NCBI GenBank assembly: GCA_910584585.1
Contig: CAJUBP010000017.1
Span: 7,394-71,393, forward strand
Length of the DNA: 64,000 nt
Reading direction: 5' to 3'
From: an uncultured Lachnospiraceae bacterium
Lineage (GTDB): Bacteria; Bacillota; Clostridia; Lachnospirales; Lachnospiraceae
The notes under the pieces are model-generated. The model was given only the letters and a program-made list of their open reading frames with translations, ran no database searches and was not told the origin of the DNA. Position numbers and translations under genes: made by a program. Below, in pieces: positions 41,966-50,197 of this stretch (the stretch's first letter is position 1; every line of letters begins with the position of its first letter).

Positions 41966-43081
41966 ATGGATAAGTCAAAAGTATATTTCACAACATTTAA
42001 AACCTCATATGCGGAAAATATTCCGGACAAATTAAAACGTCTCATTTTTACAGCGGGAATCAAAGACATTGATTTTAAAGATAAGTATGCTGCCATTAAA
42101 ATGCATTTCGGGGAGTTGGGAAATCTGGCTTTTTTGCGTCCCAACTATGCCAAAGTGGTAGCGGATATCGTGAAAGAACTGGGTGGAAAAGCATTTTTGA
42201 CAGACTGCAATACCCTTTATGTAGGCAGCCGGAAAAATGCCCTGGATCATCTGGACACTGCTTATGAAAATGGTTTTTCTCCTTTGTCCACAGGCTGTCA
42301 TGTGATTATCGGAGACGGATTGAAAGGAATGGACGAAGAACTTGTTCCAGTGGACGGCGAATATGTGAAGGAGGCCAAAATTGGCCGCGCCATTATGGAT
42401 GCGGACATTTTTATTTCCCTGAACCATTTTAAGGGCCATGAGATGACAGGTTTCGGCGGAGCGCTGAAAAATATCGGCATGGGCTGCGGTTCCCGGGCCG
42501 GCAAGATGGAGATGCACAGCGAAGGAAAGCCTTATGTGAACCAGGAAAAATGCGTAGGCTGCGGCATGTGCACCAGGGTCTGTGCCCATACGGGAATTAC
42601 CGTAACAGACAAAAAGGCTTCTATTAATCATGACAATTGTGTTGGCTGCGGACGCTGTATCGGCATTTGTCCCAGAGACGCAGTTGAGCCGAGCTTCGGA
42701 GATTCCAATGATGTGCTGAATTATAAGATGGCGGAATACAGCAAAGCCGTGATTCAGAACCGGCCCCATTTCCATATTTCCATTGTCTGTGATGTGTCCC
42801 CCAACTGTGACTGCCATCCGGAGAATGATATTCCGATTATTCCAAATGTGGGAATGTTTGCGTCCTTTGATCCGGTGGCGCTGGACGTTGCCTGCGCAGA
42901 CGCCTGCAACCGTCAGCCGGTGATTGCGGGAAGTATCCTGCAGGAAAATAAAGAGCATGATCAGGATGAAAACCACGACCATTTCCATGTGACCCATCCG
43001 GATACCAACTGGAAATCCTGTGTGGAGCATGCGGAAAAAATCGGCATTGGCAGCCGGGAATATGAATTGATTGAGATTTAA
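41966..43081 (+). CDS. DUF362-domain protein with two 4Fe-4S ferredoxin motifs
   Basis: The protein has 371 residues. The DUF362 region covers about 30-320 and includes VYFTTFKTSYAENIPDKLK, KMHFGELGN and HFKGHEMTGFGGALKN. A bacterial ferredoxin domain is inserted (about 192-245) with CVGCGMCTRVCAH and CVGCGRCIGICPR, each binding a [4Fe-4S] cluster. The C-terminal tail has a His/Asp stretch (KEHDQDENHDHFHVTH). Proteins of this type are common and poorly characterised in clostridia; an electron-transfer role is inferred from the clusters. The 5'-nucleotidase follows 13 bp downstream. Confidence 0.88.
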   Translation: MDKSKVYFTTFKTSYAENIPDKLKRLIFTAGIKDIDFKDKYAAIKMHFGELGNLAFLRPNYAKVVADIVKELGGKAFLTDCNTLYVGSRKNALDHLDTAYENGFSPLSTGCHVIIGDGLKGMDEELVPVDGEYVKEAKIGRAIMDADIFISLNHFKGHEMTGFGGALKNIGMGCGSRAGKMEMHSEGKPYVNQEKCVGCGMCTRVCAHTGITVTDKKASINHDNCVGCGRCIGICPRDAVEPSFGDSNDVLNYKMAEYSKAVIQNRPHFHISIVCDVSPNCDCHPENDIPIIPNVGMFASFDPVALDVACADACNRQPVIAGSILQENKEHDQDENHDHFHVTHPDTNWKSCVEHAEKIGIGSREYELIEI

Positions 43082-43094
43082 GGAAAGAACTTAT

Positions 43095-45056
43095 ATGAAA
43101 ATAGGAAAGAACGTATGGAAACTGCTGCTGCTTTTCCTGATGGGGATGGTTGTGTCGGAAAGCACTGCCTTTGCCAAAGAATCTAAAGAAGTGAAAGTAG
43201 TTTTTACCCATGATCTCCATTCTCATCTGGAGCCTTTTTACCTGGAAGAGGATGGGAAGGAACAAAAGGTGGGCGGGTTTGCCCGGATTATGACCTATCT
43301 GAAGGAGCAGCGGCAGGAAAATGAGAATCTCTTGTACTTAGACGGCGGGGATTTTTCCATGGGAACTCTGTACCAGACTGTGTATGCTTCACAGGCAGCC
43401 GAACTTCGGATGCTGGGAGCTTTGGGGGCAGACGCCACAACCTTCGGAAATCATGAATTTGATTACCGAAGCAAAGGCCTTGCAGATATGCTTCAGGCCG
43501 CAAAAGACAGCGGGGATGAAATTCCGCCTCTGGTGGTCTGCAACATTGACTGGGAGGCAACGCAAAAAAGTGAGACAGCGGAGGATGGAGCCATACTTCA
43601 GGAAGCCTTCGAAATGTACGGCGTAAAACCTTATATCATCGTGGAGAAAGGCGGCGTAAAAACTGCGGTTATCGGCGTTTTCGGCAAAGATTCCCTGGAA
43701 TGCGCGCCTACCTGTGCCCTGACTTTCCGAGATCCGGTGGAAGCAGTGAAAGAAACGGTGGAGGAAATTCAAAAACAGGAAACGGCGGACCTGATTGTAT
43801 GCGTGTCCCACAGCGGAACCTGGGAAGATGAGAAGAAGTCAGAAGATGAATTGCTGGCCAAGGGAGTGCCGGAGCTGGATCTGATTGTCAGCGGCCATAC
43901 CCACAGTATATTGGAAGAACCTATTGTCCACGGCGATACGGTGATTGTGTCAACCGGAGAATACGGAGCCAGAGTGGGCACGCTTGAGATGGTTCAGAAA
44001 GAAAACGGACGCTGGAGCCTGGCGGATTATCAGTTGACCCTGATGGACGAATCCTATCAAGAGGACAAAGAGGCGGCAGAGAAGATTCAGGAGCTGGGCG
44101 AAACCATTGATTCTGATTATCTGTCCCAGTTTGGATTCACCAAGGATCAGGTACTGGCCCACAATCCCTGGGAATTTACGAAAATAAACGGGCTGGGGGA
44201 GATTCTTAAGGAAGAGCCTCTGGGAAATCTTCTGGCGGATTCTTACCGTTATGTGGTTAACAGCAGCGATACCGGGGATGACAATCCGGCCATGGTAGCG
44301 GTGGTGCCCAGCGGGTGTATCCGGGATACGTTTCATAAGAATAAAGATATCACAGTTGCGGACGCGTTTCAGGTTCTTTCCCTGGGGATTGGGCCGGACG
44401 GCGTGCCGGGATATCCCCTGGTAAGCGCGTATTTTACCGGAAAAGAACTGAAAACCATGGCAGAAGTGGACGCGTCCATTTCGCCGATCATGTCAACCGC
44501 CCAATTGTATGTCAGCGGCCTGTCCTATACCATCAATCCCAGCCGTATGATACTGAACAAAGTAACAGATGTGGAATTTCAGGATATGGACGGAACGGTG
44601 CAGGAATTAGAGGACGACAAGCTCTATCGTCTGGTTGCGGATCTCTACAGCGGTCAGATGTTAGGCGCAGTGACTGAGCAGTCCTACGGAATTCTCTCCA
44701 TTGTGCCCAAAGACGCCCAGGGAAATGAGATTCCCATAGATCAGCTGGAAGAGCATATTATCTATGCAGACGGGCGGGAATTGAAAGCATGGGAATGTGT
44801 GGCCCGATACCTGGATTCCTTTGAGGAAAAAACAGAGGCGGCAGAACCGGAAATCCCGGAATATTACAGCACCACCCATAACCGTAAGGTGGTGGAGGCT
44901 GACAGCAGCCTGGGGGCTGTCCTGAGAAATCCCAACCGGATAGCGGTTGCCGTTTTCTCCATTGGCGCAGGGCTGGTAATTATTCTGGCGCTGGCGATTG
45001 TAATGATTGTGCGGTGGAGGAAAAAGAAAAAGCGTAGGATGGGAAATGTTCGGTAA
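43095..45056 (+). CDS. Membrane-anchored 5'-nucleotidase/metallophosphoesterase
   Basis: The ATG at 43095 has AAGGAAAGAAC upstream; the frame start at 43071 lies inside the preceding gene. The 653-residue protein has a signal peptide (about 1-25), the metallophosphatase core with FTHDLHSHLEPF, YLDGGDFSMGTLYQ, TTFGNHEFDYR and VSGHTHSILE, and the 5'-nucleotidase C-terminal domain (about 350-560, VAVVPSGCIRDTF). A C-terminal hydrophobic anchor (about 619-642) is followed by RWRKKKKRR. It probably hydrolyses extracellular nucleotides or sugar-nucleotides at the cell surface. The 3' end lies in a 45-bp duplication. Confidence 0.92.
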   Translation: MKIGKNVWKLLLLFLMGMVVSESTAFAKESKEVKVVFTHDLHSHLEPFYLEEDGKEQKVGGFARIMTYLKEQRQENENLLYLDGGDFSMGTLYQTVYASQAAELRMLGALGADATTFGNHEFDYRSKGLADMLQAAKDSGDEIPPLVVCNIDWEATQKSETAEDGAILQEAFEMYGVKPYIIVEKGGVKTAVIGVFGKDSLECAPTCALTFRDPVEAVKETVEEIQKQETADLIVCVSHSGTWEDEKKSEDELLAKGVPELDLIVSGHTHSILEEPIVHGDTVIVSTGEYGARVGTLEMVQKENGRWSLADYQLTLMDESYQEDKEAAEKIQELGETIDSDYLSQFGFTKDQVLAHNPWEFTKINGLGEILKEEPLGNLLADSYRYVVNSSDTGDDNPAMVAVVPSGCIRDTFHKNKDITVADAFQVLSLGIGPDGVPGYPLVSAYFTGKELKTMAEVDASISPIMSTAQLYVSGLSYTINPSRMILNKVTDVEFQDMDGTVQELEDDKLYRLVADLYSGQMLGAVTEQSYGILSIVPKDAQGNEIPIDQLEEHIIYADGRELKAWECVARYLDSFEEKTEAAEPEIPEYYSTTHNRKVVEADSSLGAVLRNPNRIAVAVFSIGAGLVIILALAIVMIVRWRKKKKRRMGNVR

Positions 45057-45127
45057 TGAGAAACGGACGGAAATTCAGGTAAGATGGGAAATGTTCGGTA
45101 ATGAGAAACGGACGGAAATTCAGGATT
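45038..45127 (+). repeat. 45-bp tandem duplication at the nucleotidase 3' end
   Basis: Two copies of a unit starting GATGGGAAATGTTCGGTAAT (about 45038-45082 and 45083-45127) are nearly identical. The first contains the gene's last codons and TAA. The second leads directly into the repeat element at 45116. Confidence 0.85.
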
Positions 45128-45291
45128 GCCCTTTCTCACGCGAACCGGGTAACGTTCCGGCAAACTAACTGCCAACTTCGTCTAAGAAAGTCGGGAAAGC
45201 CCTCCTTTCTAAGTCTCCGTAAGCAGTGGATTTTGCCTGCACTAAGGGCACCCGTGAATCGTTCGCTTAGAGAAAGGGCAATCCTGAATTT
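45116..45291 (+). repeat. Palindromic repeat element, copy A
   Basis: A 22-bp perfect terminal inverted repeat (45116-45137 with 45270-45291) encloses inner pairing arms (GCGAAC with GTTCGC, CCGGG with CCCG) and a core containing CTCCGTAAGCAGTGGATTTT. The core aligns with the reverse strand of copy B at 45663-45842, although the terminal arms differ in a paired manner. Confidence 0.85.
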
Positions 45292-45570
45292 CCTGTGTAT
45301 TGAAATACGGAACGATTAACCTGGATATCCTGCGTATTGGAATATAAAACATTTGCTTTGGAAAATAATTTTTAACGTAAGGGTATACTTATTTGCCGGA
45401 GAATTCTTAGAAAGGTGAACAGGAAGAAATTTCTGACTGCAAACCGGAAAATAATTCTGCGGAAGCATTTTAGACAACATGTAAAGAAAATATATAAGCA
45501 AACCAGACCACAAGGAGAGCCTGAAAGGAACGGTGCAGCCTGTACGCATAATTTTTGCGAGAATATTCTG

Positions 45571-45597
45571 CCCCTGTGCCTTTTGGCGCAGGGGTTT
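45571..45597 (+). terminator. Hairpin resembling an intrinsic terminator
   Basis: CCCCTGTGCC (45571-45580) pairs with GGCGCAGGGG (45585-45594), with a TTTT loop, followed by TTT. It lies in the 897-bp gap between the nucleotidase gene and hydE. No riboswitch motif was recognised around it. Confidence 0.55.
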
Positions 45598-45662
45598 CCT
45601 CCGTTATAGAGGAATTAATAGCAATTATTTGAGTCAGCCGTTGGTCAACATTTGAGTACACA

Positions 45663-45842
45663 GGCAATTCCAAATTGTCCTTCCTCAAAGCAAACGGTTT
45701 ACGGGCGTCCTTAGCAGAGGCGAAATCCACTGCTTACGCAGACTTAAGGATGAGGGCGCTCCCGAATCCTTTAGCCGGAGTTAGCAGTTAGTTCGCCGGC
45801 GCGCTGCCCGGTTTGTGTGAGGAAGGACAATTTGGAATTGCC
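45663..45842 (-). repeat. Palindromic repeat element, copy B (inverted relative to A)
   Basis: A 25-bp perfect inverted repeat (45663-45687 with 45818-45842) flanks a core whose reverse strand contains CTGCGTAAGCAGTGGATTTC, aligned with copy A. A 37-nt piece of the right end (45812-45848) is repeated exactly at 45885-45921. Its arms differ from those of copy A, yet stay fully paired. Confidence 0.85.
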
Positions 45843-45953
45843 GTCCGTCTCCAAACATAACCAGATCGCCAAATCCTCATCCAATTTGTGTGAGGAAGGA
45901 CAATTTGGAATTGCCGTCCGTCCCCAATTTTTTCAACTATAAAAGGAGAACCT

Positions 45954-47012
45954 ATGCAGCAGACAAAACAATTAATCGATAAACTGGAAGCCCAATCCCG
46001 CCTCACCAGAGATGAATGGATCACCCTGTTAGAAGGCCGAAGCCCCAACACGGCAGAATACCTTTTTGAAAAAGCCAGAAAATGGCAGCATAAATACTAC
46101 GGAAATAAAGTGTATACCAGAGGCTTAATCGAATTTACCAACTACTGCAGAAATGACTGCAAATATTGTGGCATCCGCAGGAGCAATCGAAATGCCCAGC
46201 GTTACCGGCTGACAAAAGAGCAGGTGATGGAATGCTGCCGGACAGGTTATGATCTTGGGTTCCGCACCTTTGTACTGCAGGGCGGCGAGGACGGAGCTTT
46301 TTCTCAGGAAGAGCTGGAAGGGATCATCCGGGAGATAAAAAAGAACTATCCGGATTGCGCCCTGACTCTGTCAATCGGAGAGCGTTCCTATGAGAGTTAC
46401 TTAGGGTTCTTTCAGGCGGGAGCCGACCGGTATCTTCTTCGCCATGAAACGGCAGAGGAAGAGCATTACCGGAAACTGCATCCCCCGGAACTTTCTTTGG
46501 AACACAGGAAAGAATGCCTGTACCATCTGAAAGAAATCGGTTATCAGACAGGCACGGGATTTATGGTGGGCAGCCCCGGCCAGACTTCGGCCCAGTTGGC
46601 GGAGGATATGATATTTATCCGTGAACTGGAGCCCCATATGGTGGGAATCGGGCCCTTTGTGCCCCATCACGATACTCCTTTTGCCGGGGAAGCTGCCGGA
46701 ACCCTGGAATTGACGCTGTTTTTGATTGGTCTTCTCAGAGTTATGCAGCCCAAACTGCTGCTGCCGGCTACCACCGCATTGGGAACGATAAATCCTGAGG
46801 GCAGGGAAAAGGGAATCCTGGCGGGGGCCAACGTGGTTATGCCCAACCTGTCTCCCACTTCCGTGCGGAAAAAATATGAACTGTATGACAATAAAATCTG
46901 TACCGGAGACGAGGCGGCGGAATGCCGGGCCTGCCTGAACCGGAGAATGGAACAGATTGGATATGAACTGGTCACAGACCGGGGCGATTATAAGGAGGAA
47001 AGTTATGTATAA
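45954..47012 (+). CDS. hydE: [FeFe]-hydrogenase maturase HydE
   Basis: The protein has 352 residues with AAAAGGAGAACC before the ATG. The radical-SAM motif is NYCRNDCKYCGIRR (about 63-76). Other family features are FVLQGGEDGAFSQEEL, TGTGFMVGSPGQT and GPFVPHHDTPF. HydE makes part of the H-cluster cofactor. It overlaps hydG by 8 nt. Some related clostridial proteins are named BioB-like or PylB-like, but the tandem with hydG supports HydE. hydF is not in this window. Confidence 0.92.
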   Translation: MQQTKQLIDKLEAQSRLTRDEWITLLEGRSPNTAEYLFEKARKWQHKYYGNKVYTRGLIEFTNYCRNDCKYCGIRRSNRNAQRYRLTKEQVMECCRTGYDLGFRTFVLQGGEDGAFSQEELEGIIREIKKNYPDCALTLSIGERSYESYLGFFQAGADRYLLRHETAEEEHYRKLHPPELSLEHRKECLYHLKEIGYQTGTGFMVGSPGQTSAQLAEDMIFIRELEPHMVGIGPFVPHHDTPFAGEAAGTLELTLFLIGLLRVMQPKLLLPATTALGTINPEGREKGILAGANVVMPNLSPTSVRKKYELYDNKICTGDEAAECRACLNRRMEQIGYELVTDRGDYKEESYV

Positions 47013-48423
47013 CGTAATGTCACCGAAAGCAGAAGAATTCATCAGTCACGAAGAGATTCTGGAATCTCTGGATTATGCGGAGAAAAACAAAAATAACCGG
47101 GAATTGTTAAAGCAGATTTTGGAAAAAGCAAAGCTGCGGAAAGGACTTTCCCACCGGGAGGCCGCTGTGCTGTTAGACTGTGAGCTTGCGGATATCAATC
47201 AGGAAATCTATGAGCTTGCCCAGCAGATCAAAAAAGATTTTTACGGCAACCGCATTGTAATGTTCGCGCCGCTGTATCTGTCCAATTACTGCATAAACGG
47301 CTGTGAATACTGCCCTTATCATTTGAAAAACAAGCATATTGCCAGGAAAAAACTTACCCAGGAGGAAATTGTAAAAGAGGTTACGGCTCTGCAGGATATG
47401 GGCCACAAAAGGCTGGCTCTGGAGGCAGGGGAAGATCCGGTCAACAATCCCATTGAATATATTCTGGAATGCATTCATACCATTTACAGCATTAAGCATA
47501 AGAACGGGGCAATCCGCCGGGTGAACGTAAATATTGCGGCAACCACCGTGGAGAATTATCAGAAATTAAAAGAGGCGGGAATCGGCACTTATATTTTGTT
47601 CCAGGAAACCTACAATAAAGAATCTTATGAAAAGCTGCATCCCACAGGGCCGAAACACGATTATGTCTATCATACGGAAGCGATGGATCGGGCCATGGAC
47701 GGCGGAATTGATGACGTGGGCCTGGGAGTTTTGTTCGGACTGAACAATTACCGCTATGATTTCACCGGAATCCTGATGCATGCGGAACATTTGGAAGCTT
47801 ATAAAGGGGTAGGCCCTCATACCATCAGCGTTCCCAGGCTGCGAAGGGCAGACGATATAGATCCGGATGTGTTTGACAACGGCATTTCCGATGAGATTTT
47901 TGAAAAAATAGTGGCATGTATCCGGATTGCCGTTCCCTATACAGGAATGATTGTTTCCACCAGAGAGAGTAAAGCCTGCCGGGAAAAAGTGCTGCACCTT
48001 GGAATTTCCCAGATCAGTGGGGCCTCCAGAACCAGCGTGGGAGGCTATGTGGAGCCGGAACCGGAAGAAGAGAATTCCGCCCAGTTTGACGTCAGCGATA
48101 ACCGTACCCTGGACGAGGTAGTCCGGTGGCTGATGGAAATGGACTATGTGCCCAGCTTCTGTACAGCCTGCTACCGGGAAGGGAGAACCGGAGATCGGTT
48201 TATGACGCTGCTGAAAAGCGGTCAGATTGTAAATTGCTGCCACCCCAACGCTTTGATGACGTTAAAGGAATATTTAGAGGATTATGCCTCTCCCGAAACC
48301 AGGGAAATCGGGGATAAATTGATTGAAAAAGAACTGGATGTCATCACAAATCCCAAAGTAAAGGAGAAAGTGGTTGATTACCTGGCAAATATCCATAACG
48401 GAGAGAGGGATTTCCGGTTTTAA
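47005..48423 (+). CDS. hydG: [FeFe]-hydrogenase maturase HydG
   Basis: The ATG at 47005 has ATAAGGAGGAAAGTT before it and overlaps the end of hydE; the frame upstream from 46957 is not used. The 472-residue protein has the radical-SAM motif NYCINGCEYCPYHL (about 92-105) and the C-terminal auxiliary-cluster motif CTACYREGRTGDRF then NCCHPNAL. It cleaves tyrosine to supply CO and cyanide to the H-cluster. ThiH is related, but the length and C-terminal Cys motif favour HydG. Confidence 0.95.
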   Translation: MYNVMSPKAEEFISHEEILESLDYAEKNKNNRELLKQILEKAKLRKGLSHREAAVLLDCELADINQEIYELAQQIKKDFYGNRIVMFAPLYLSNYCINGCEYCPYHLKNKHIARKKLTQEEIVKEVTALQDMGHKRLALEAGEDPVNNPIEYILECIHTIYSIKHKNGAIRRVNVNIAATTVENYQKLKEAGIGTYILFQETYNKESYEKLHPTGPKHDYVYHTEAMDRAMDGGIDDVGLGVLFGLNNYRYDFTGILMHAEHLEAYKGVGPHTISVPRLRRADDIDPDVFDNGISDEIFEKIVACIRIAVPYTGMIVSTRESKACREKVLHLGISQISGASRTSVGGYVEPEPEEENSAQFDVSDNRTLDEVVRWLMEMDYVPSFCTACYREGRTGDRFMTLLKSGQIVNCCHPNALMTLKEYLEDYASPETREIGDKLIEKELDVITNPKVKEKVVDYLANIHNGERDFRF

Positions 48424-48536
48424 ACGTTTGGAGCATTATGGGGAGGTTTTCGTTTTTGCTGTTTGACAGAGCGCGTCCATTTTATCCGCAAACTGCTGTC
48501 CGCAACTGGCAGAAATTGATTTTTTCTTGCAACTAT

Positions 48537-48565
48537 GAAGCAATTCTGGTAAAATTGACAAAGGT
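48537..48565 (+). promoter_or_regulatory. Promoter of the coiled-coil protein gene
   Basis: TTGCAA (48537-48542), 17-nt spacer, TAAAAT (48560-48565). The in-frame ATG at 48566 would sit on the transcription start, so the internal start at 48635 is preferred. Confidence 0.7.
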
Positions 48566-48634
48566 ATGTCCTCAGAATTTTTAAAGAATACAAGGATTGT
48601 TTCAGATACATTTCAGCAGAACAGGGGATGGAAT

Positions 48635-49705
48635 ATGAGCGTACAGGACAAAATAGAACGCATTTTAAAAAGCATACACCTGCTGTTTTCCAAAAGTGAG
48701 CCTTATGAGGGAAGCGGCACGAAGATTATTGTGGAAAAGCAGATTGTTTTCGAATTATTGGAACAACTGAATCTTGCCGTTTATGAGGCGATGGATCAAT
48801 ATGAGCTTACCACAAGGAAACATGAAATAGCGGAGCGCCGCTGTGAAAAACGGGGAGAGGAAATCCTTCAAAAAGCAAGCAGGCATGCAGACGATATTTA
48901 CGCGGCTTCTATTATGTATACAGATGACGCCATCAACCGGATCTGCTATATTATGGATGACGCCAACCAGGCCGTTCAGAGTATTTTCCGCAGGATGAAC
49001 GCGGATATAGAAGAACAGCGGGATCGGGTCAGACGCAACCAGCTGGAACTGACGGGACAGCTTCGGGATTTTGCTGACACAGACAAATATGTGAAGCTGA
49101 TTGAAGAGGTGAACCGGCAGCGGGAAAAAGAACGGCAGATGGAACTGGAAGGACGGAAGGAAAAAAGAATCCAGAACGAGGGGAAATCTTACTCCGCCGT
49201 GAAACCGGAAATTAAAATCAATCAGGCTTACTTCGAGCGCACCGGCAAAACTTATGAATCAGAACAGCAGGGTGCGGACAGCCAGTCGGACGCAGCAGAC
49301 AGCCTGGCCCATATCACAGGAAAAGAGTTTGCGGAGAATCTGCGCCGCAGGGCGAAAAGAAACCGGGGAAATGAGATGAAAATCGAGGATATGTCCCTGG
49401 ATACGGAGAAAAAAGCCACTACCATAGAAGAAAGGGAAAAGGGCCTGGATGATATTCTGGCAAAGGCCGGCGCCGGCCTGGCAGCCATGGTGGAATCTGA
49501 GATTAAAGAAATAGAAAATGCCGCAAGAACGGGCGGTTCCACCATTTCCTCCAGGTCGGAATTATCCATGGAAACAGCGGAGATTCCCAAGCTGCCGCCG
49601 GAGATCCATGTGGATCTGGACGCTGAGTACTTTAAATGGAAGGAAGGAGAAGAAAATCCTGCGTCTGAGAAGAAAGAGAAGCGGTTTCATTTTGGGAGAA
49701 AGTAG
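48635..49705 (+). CDS. Coiled-coil protein, function unknown
   Basis: The ATG at 48635 has AGGGGATGG upstream and lies about 70 nt after the promoter. The protein has about 356 residues, is hydrophilic and mostly helical. A first helical part (about 1-160) has RNQLELTGQLRDFADTDKYV, and Glu/Lys/Arg-rich coils follow. The C-terminal end is EKKEKRFHFGRK. No signal peptide or membrane helix is seen. Long coiled-coil proteins of this kind sometimes act in division or envelope organisation, but nothing here proves it. Confidence 0.6.
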   Translation: MSVQDKIERILKSIHLLFSKSEPYEGSGTKIIVEKQIVFELLEQLNLAVYEAMDQYELTTRKHEIAERRCEKRGEEILQKASRHADDIYAASIMYTDDAINRICYIMDDANQAVQSIFRRMNADIEEQRDRVRRNQLELTGQLRDFADTDKYVKLIEEVNRQREKERQMELEGRKEKRIQNEGKSYSAVKPEIKINQAYFERTGKTYESEQQGADSQSDAADSLAHITGKEFAENLRRRAKRNRGNEMKIEDMSLDTEKKATTIEEREKGLDDILAKAGAGLAAMVESEIKEIENAARTGGSTISSRSELSMETAEIPKLPPEIHVDLDAEYFKWKEGEENPASEKKEKRFHFGRK

Positions 49706-49756
49706 TGGGAATTTTAAACAGTAATCTGCGGATTCGAGGTGGATTCTTGCGAAGTT

Positions 49757-49866
49757 TCAAGAAGGGGCCGCCGGGAAATGACAGTTTATTACAATATATA
49801 GTTTGATTCTCTCAGTATCATAACCATAGATTGTTGATAAACCTCATTGCCCGGCAGCCCCTCTAT
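49757..49866. repeat. Inverted-repeat element, copy 2
   Basis: The left arm AAGAAGGGGCCGCCGGGAAA pairs with the right arm around CATTGCCCGGCAGCCCCT. Inner arms AGTTTAT and ATAAACCT also pair. The left half aligns with the copy at 33981-34086 (AGAAGGGGC-GCCGGGAAATG, then AATATATAG). Also in the 492-bp gap 49706-50197: a smaller related hairpin (49974-50021), a 12-bp hairpin at 50032-50061 and the promoter at 50115. Confidence 0.75.
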
Positions 49867-50031
49867 AATTTTTCAGCATCTGCTGAAAAATCTATTTGAA
49901 TTCATACTCCAAATACTATGACAATTAAAAAAGAAGAATTATGACACTTTTTGTAAAAAATGTAACTGGGACTGCCATTTAAAGTCGCCTTCGGCGAGGG
50001 CAGCCCCTTTGGCTCCAGAACGGTATTGGCT

Positions 50032-50061
50032 CCATGCCAATCAGCGGGGTGATTGGCATGG
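50032..50061. other. Strong 12-bp hairpin upstream of the second AAA/PD-(D/E)XK gene
   Basis: CCATGCCAATCA (50032-50043) and TGATTGGCATGG (50050-50061) form a perfect stem with a GCGGGG loop. No T run follows. GTGAAAAGTAACTG, which also occurs on the minus strand at 14113-14126, follows at 50064. Confidence 0.6.
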
Positions 50062-50114
50062 GCGTGAAAAGTAACTGAACTGTTACTAAAAAATCAGCTC
50101 ATTAGGAAAGAAAC

Positions 50115-50143
50115 TTTACAGCTTTTTTGCAGATTGCTATAAT
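50115..50143 (+). promoter_or_regulatory. Promoter of the second AAA/PD-(D/E)XK gene
   Basis: TTTACA (50115-50120), 17-nt spacer, TATAAT (50138-50143), 54 nt before the start codon. It is unlike the duplicated promoter block of the first copy. Confidence 0.75.
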
Positions 50144-50197
50144 GATTCCAACAAACAGTTGAAATCCATCTCAATCCTCTGGCGAAAGGAGAACGTT

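Noticed and set aside
42032..43030. 332-codon minus-strand frame opposite the DUF362 gene
   Set aside because: The plus strand has clear ferredoxin and DUF362 motifs; the minus frame is a shadow without a family.
45292..45662. Riboswitch or T-box before hydE
   Set aside because: Only a simple hairpin (45571-45594) is visible; no conserved core of a known riboswitch or T-box was recognised.
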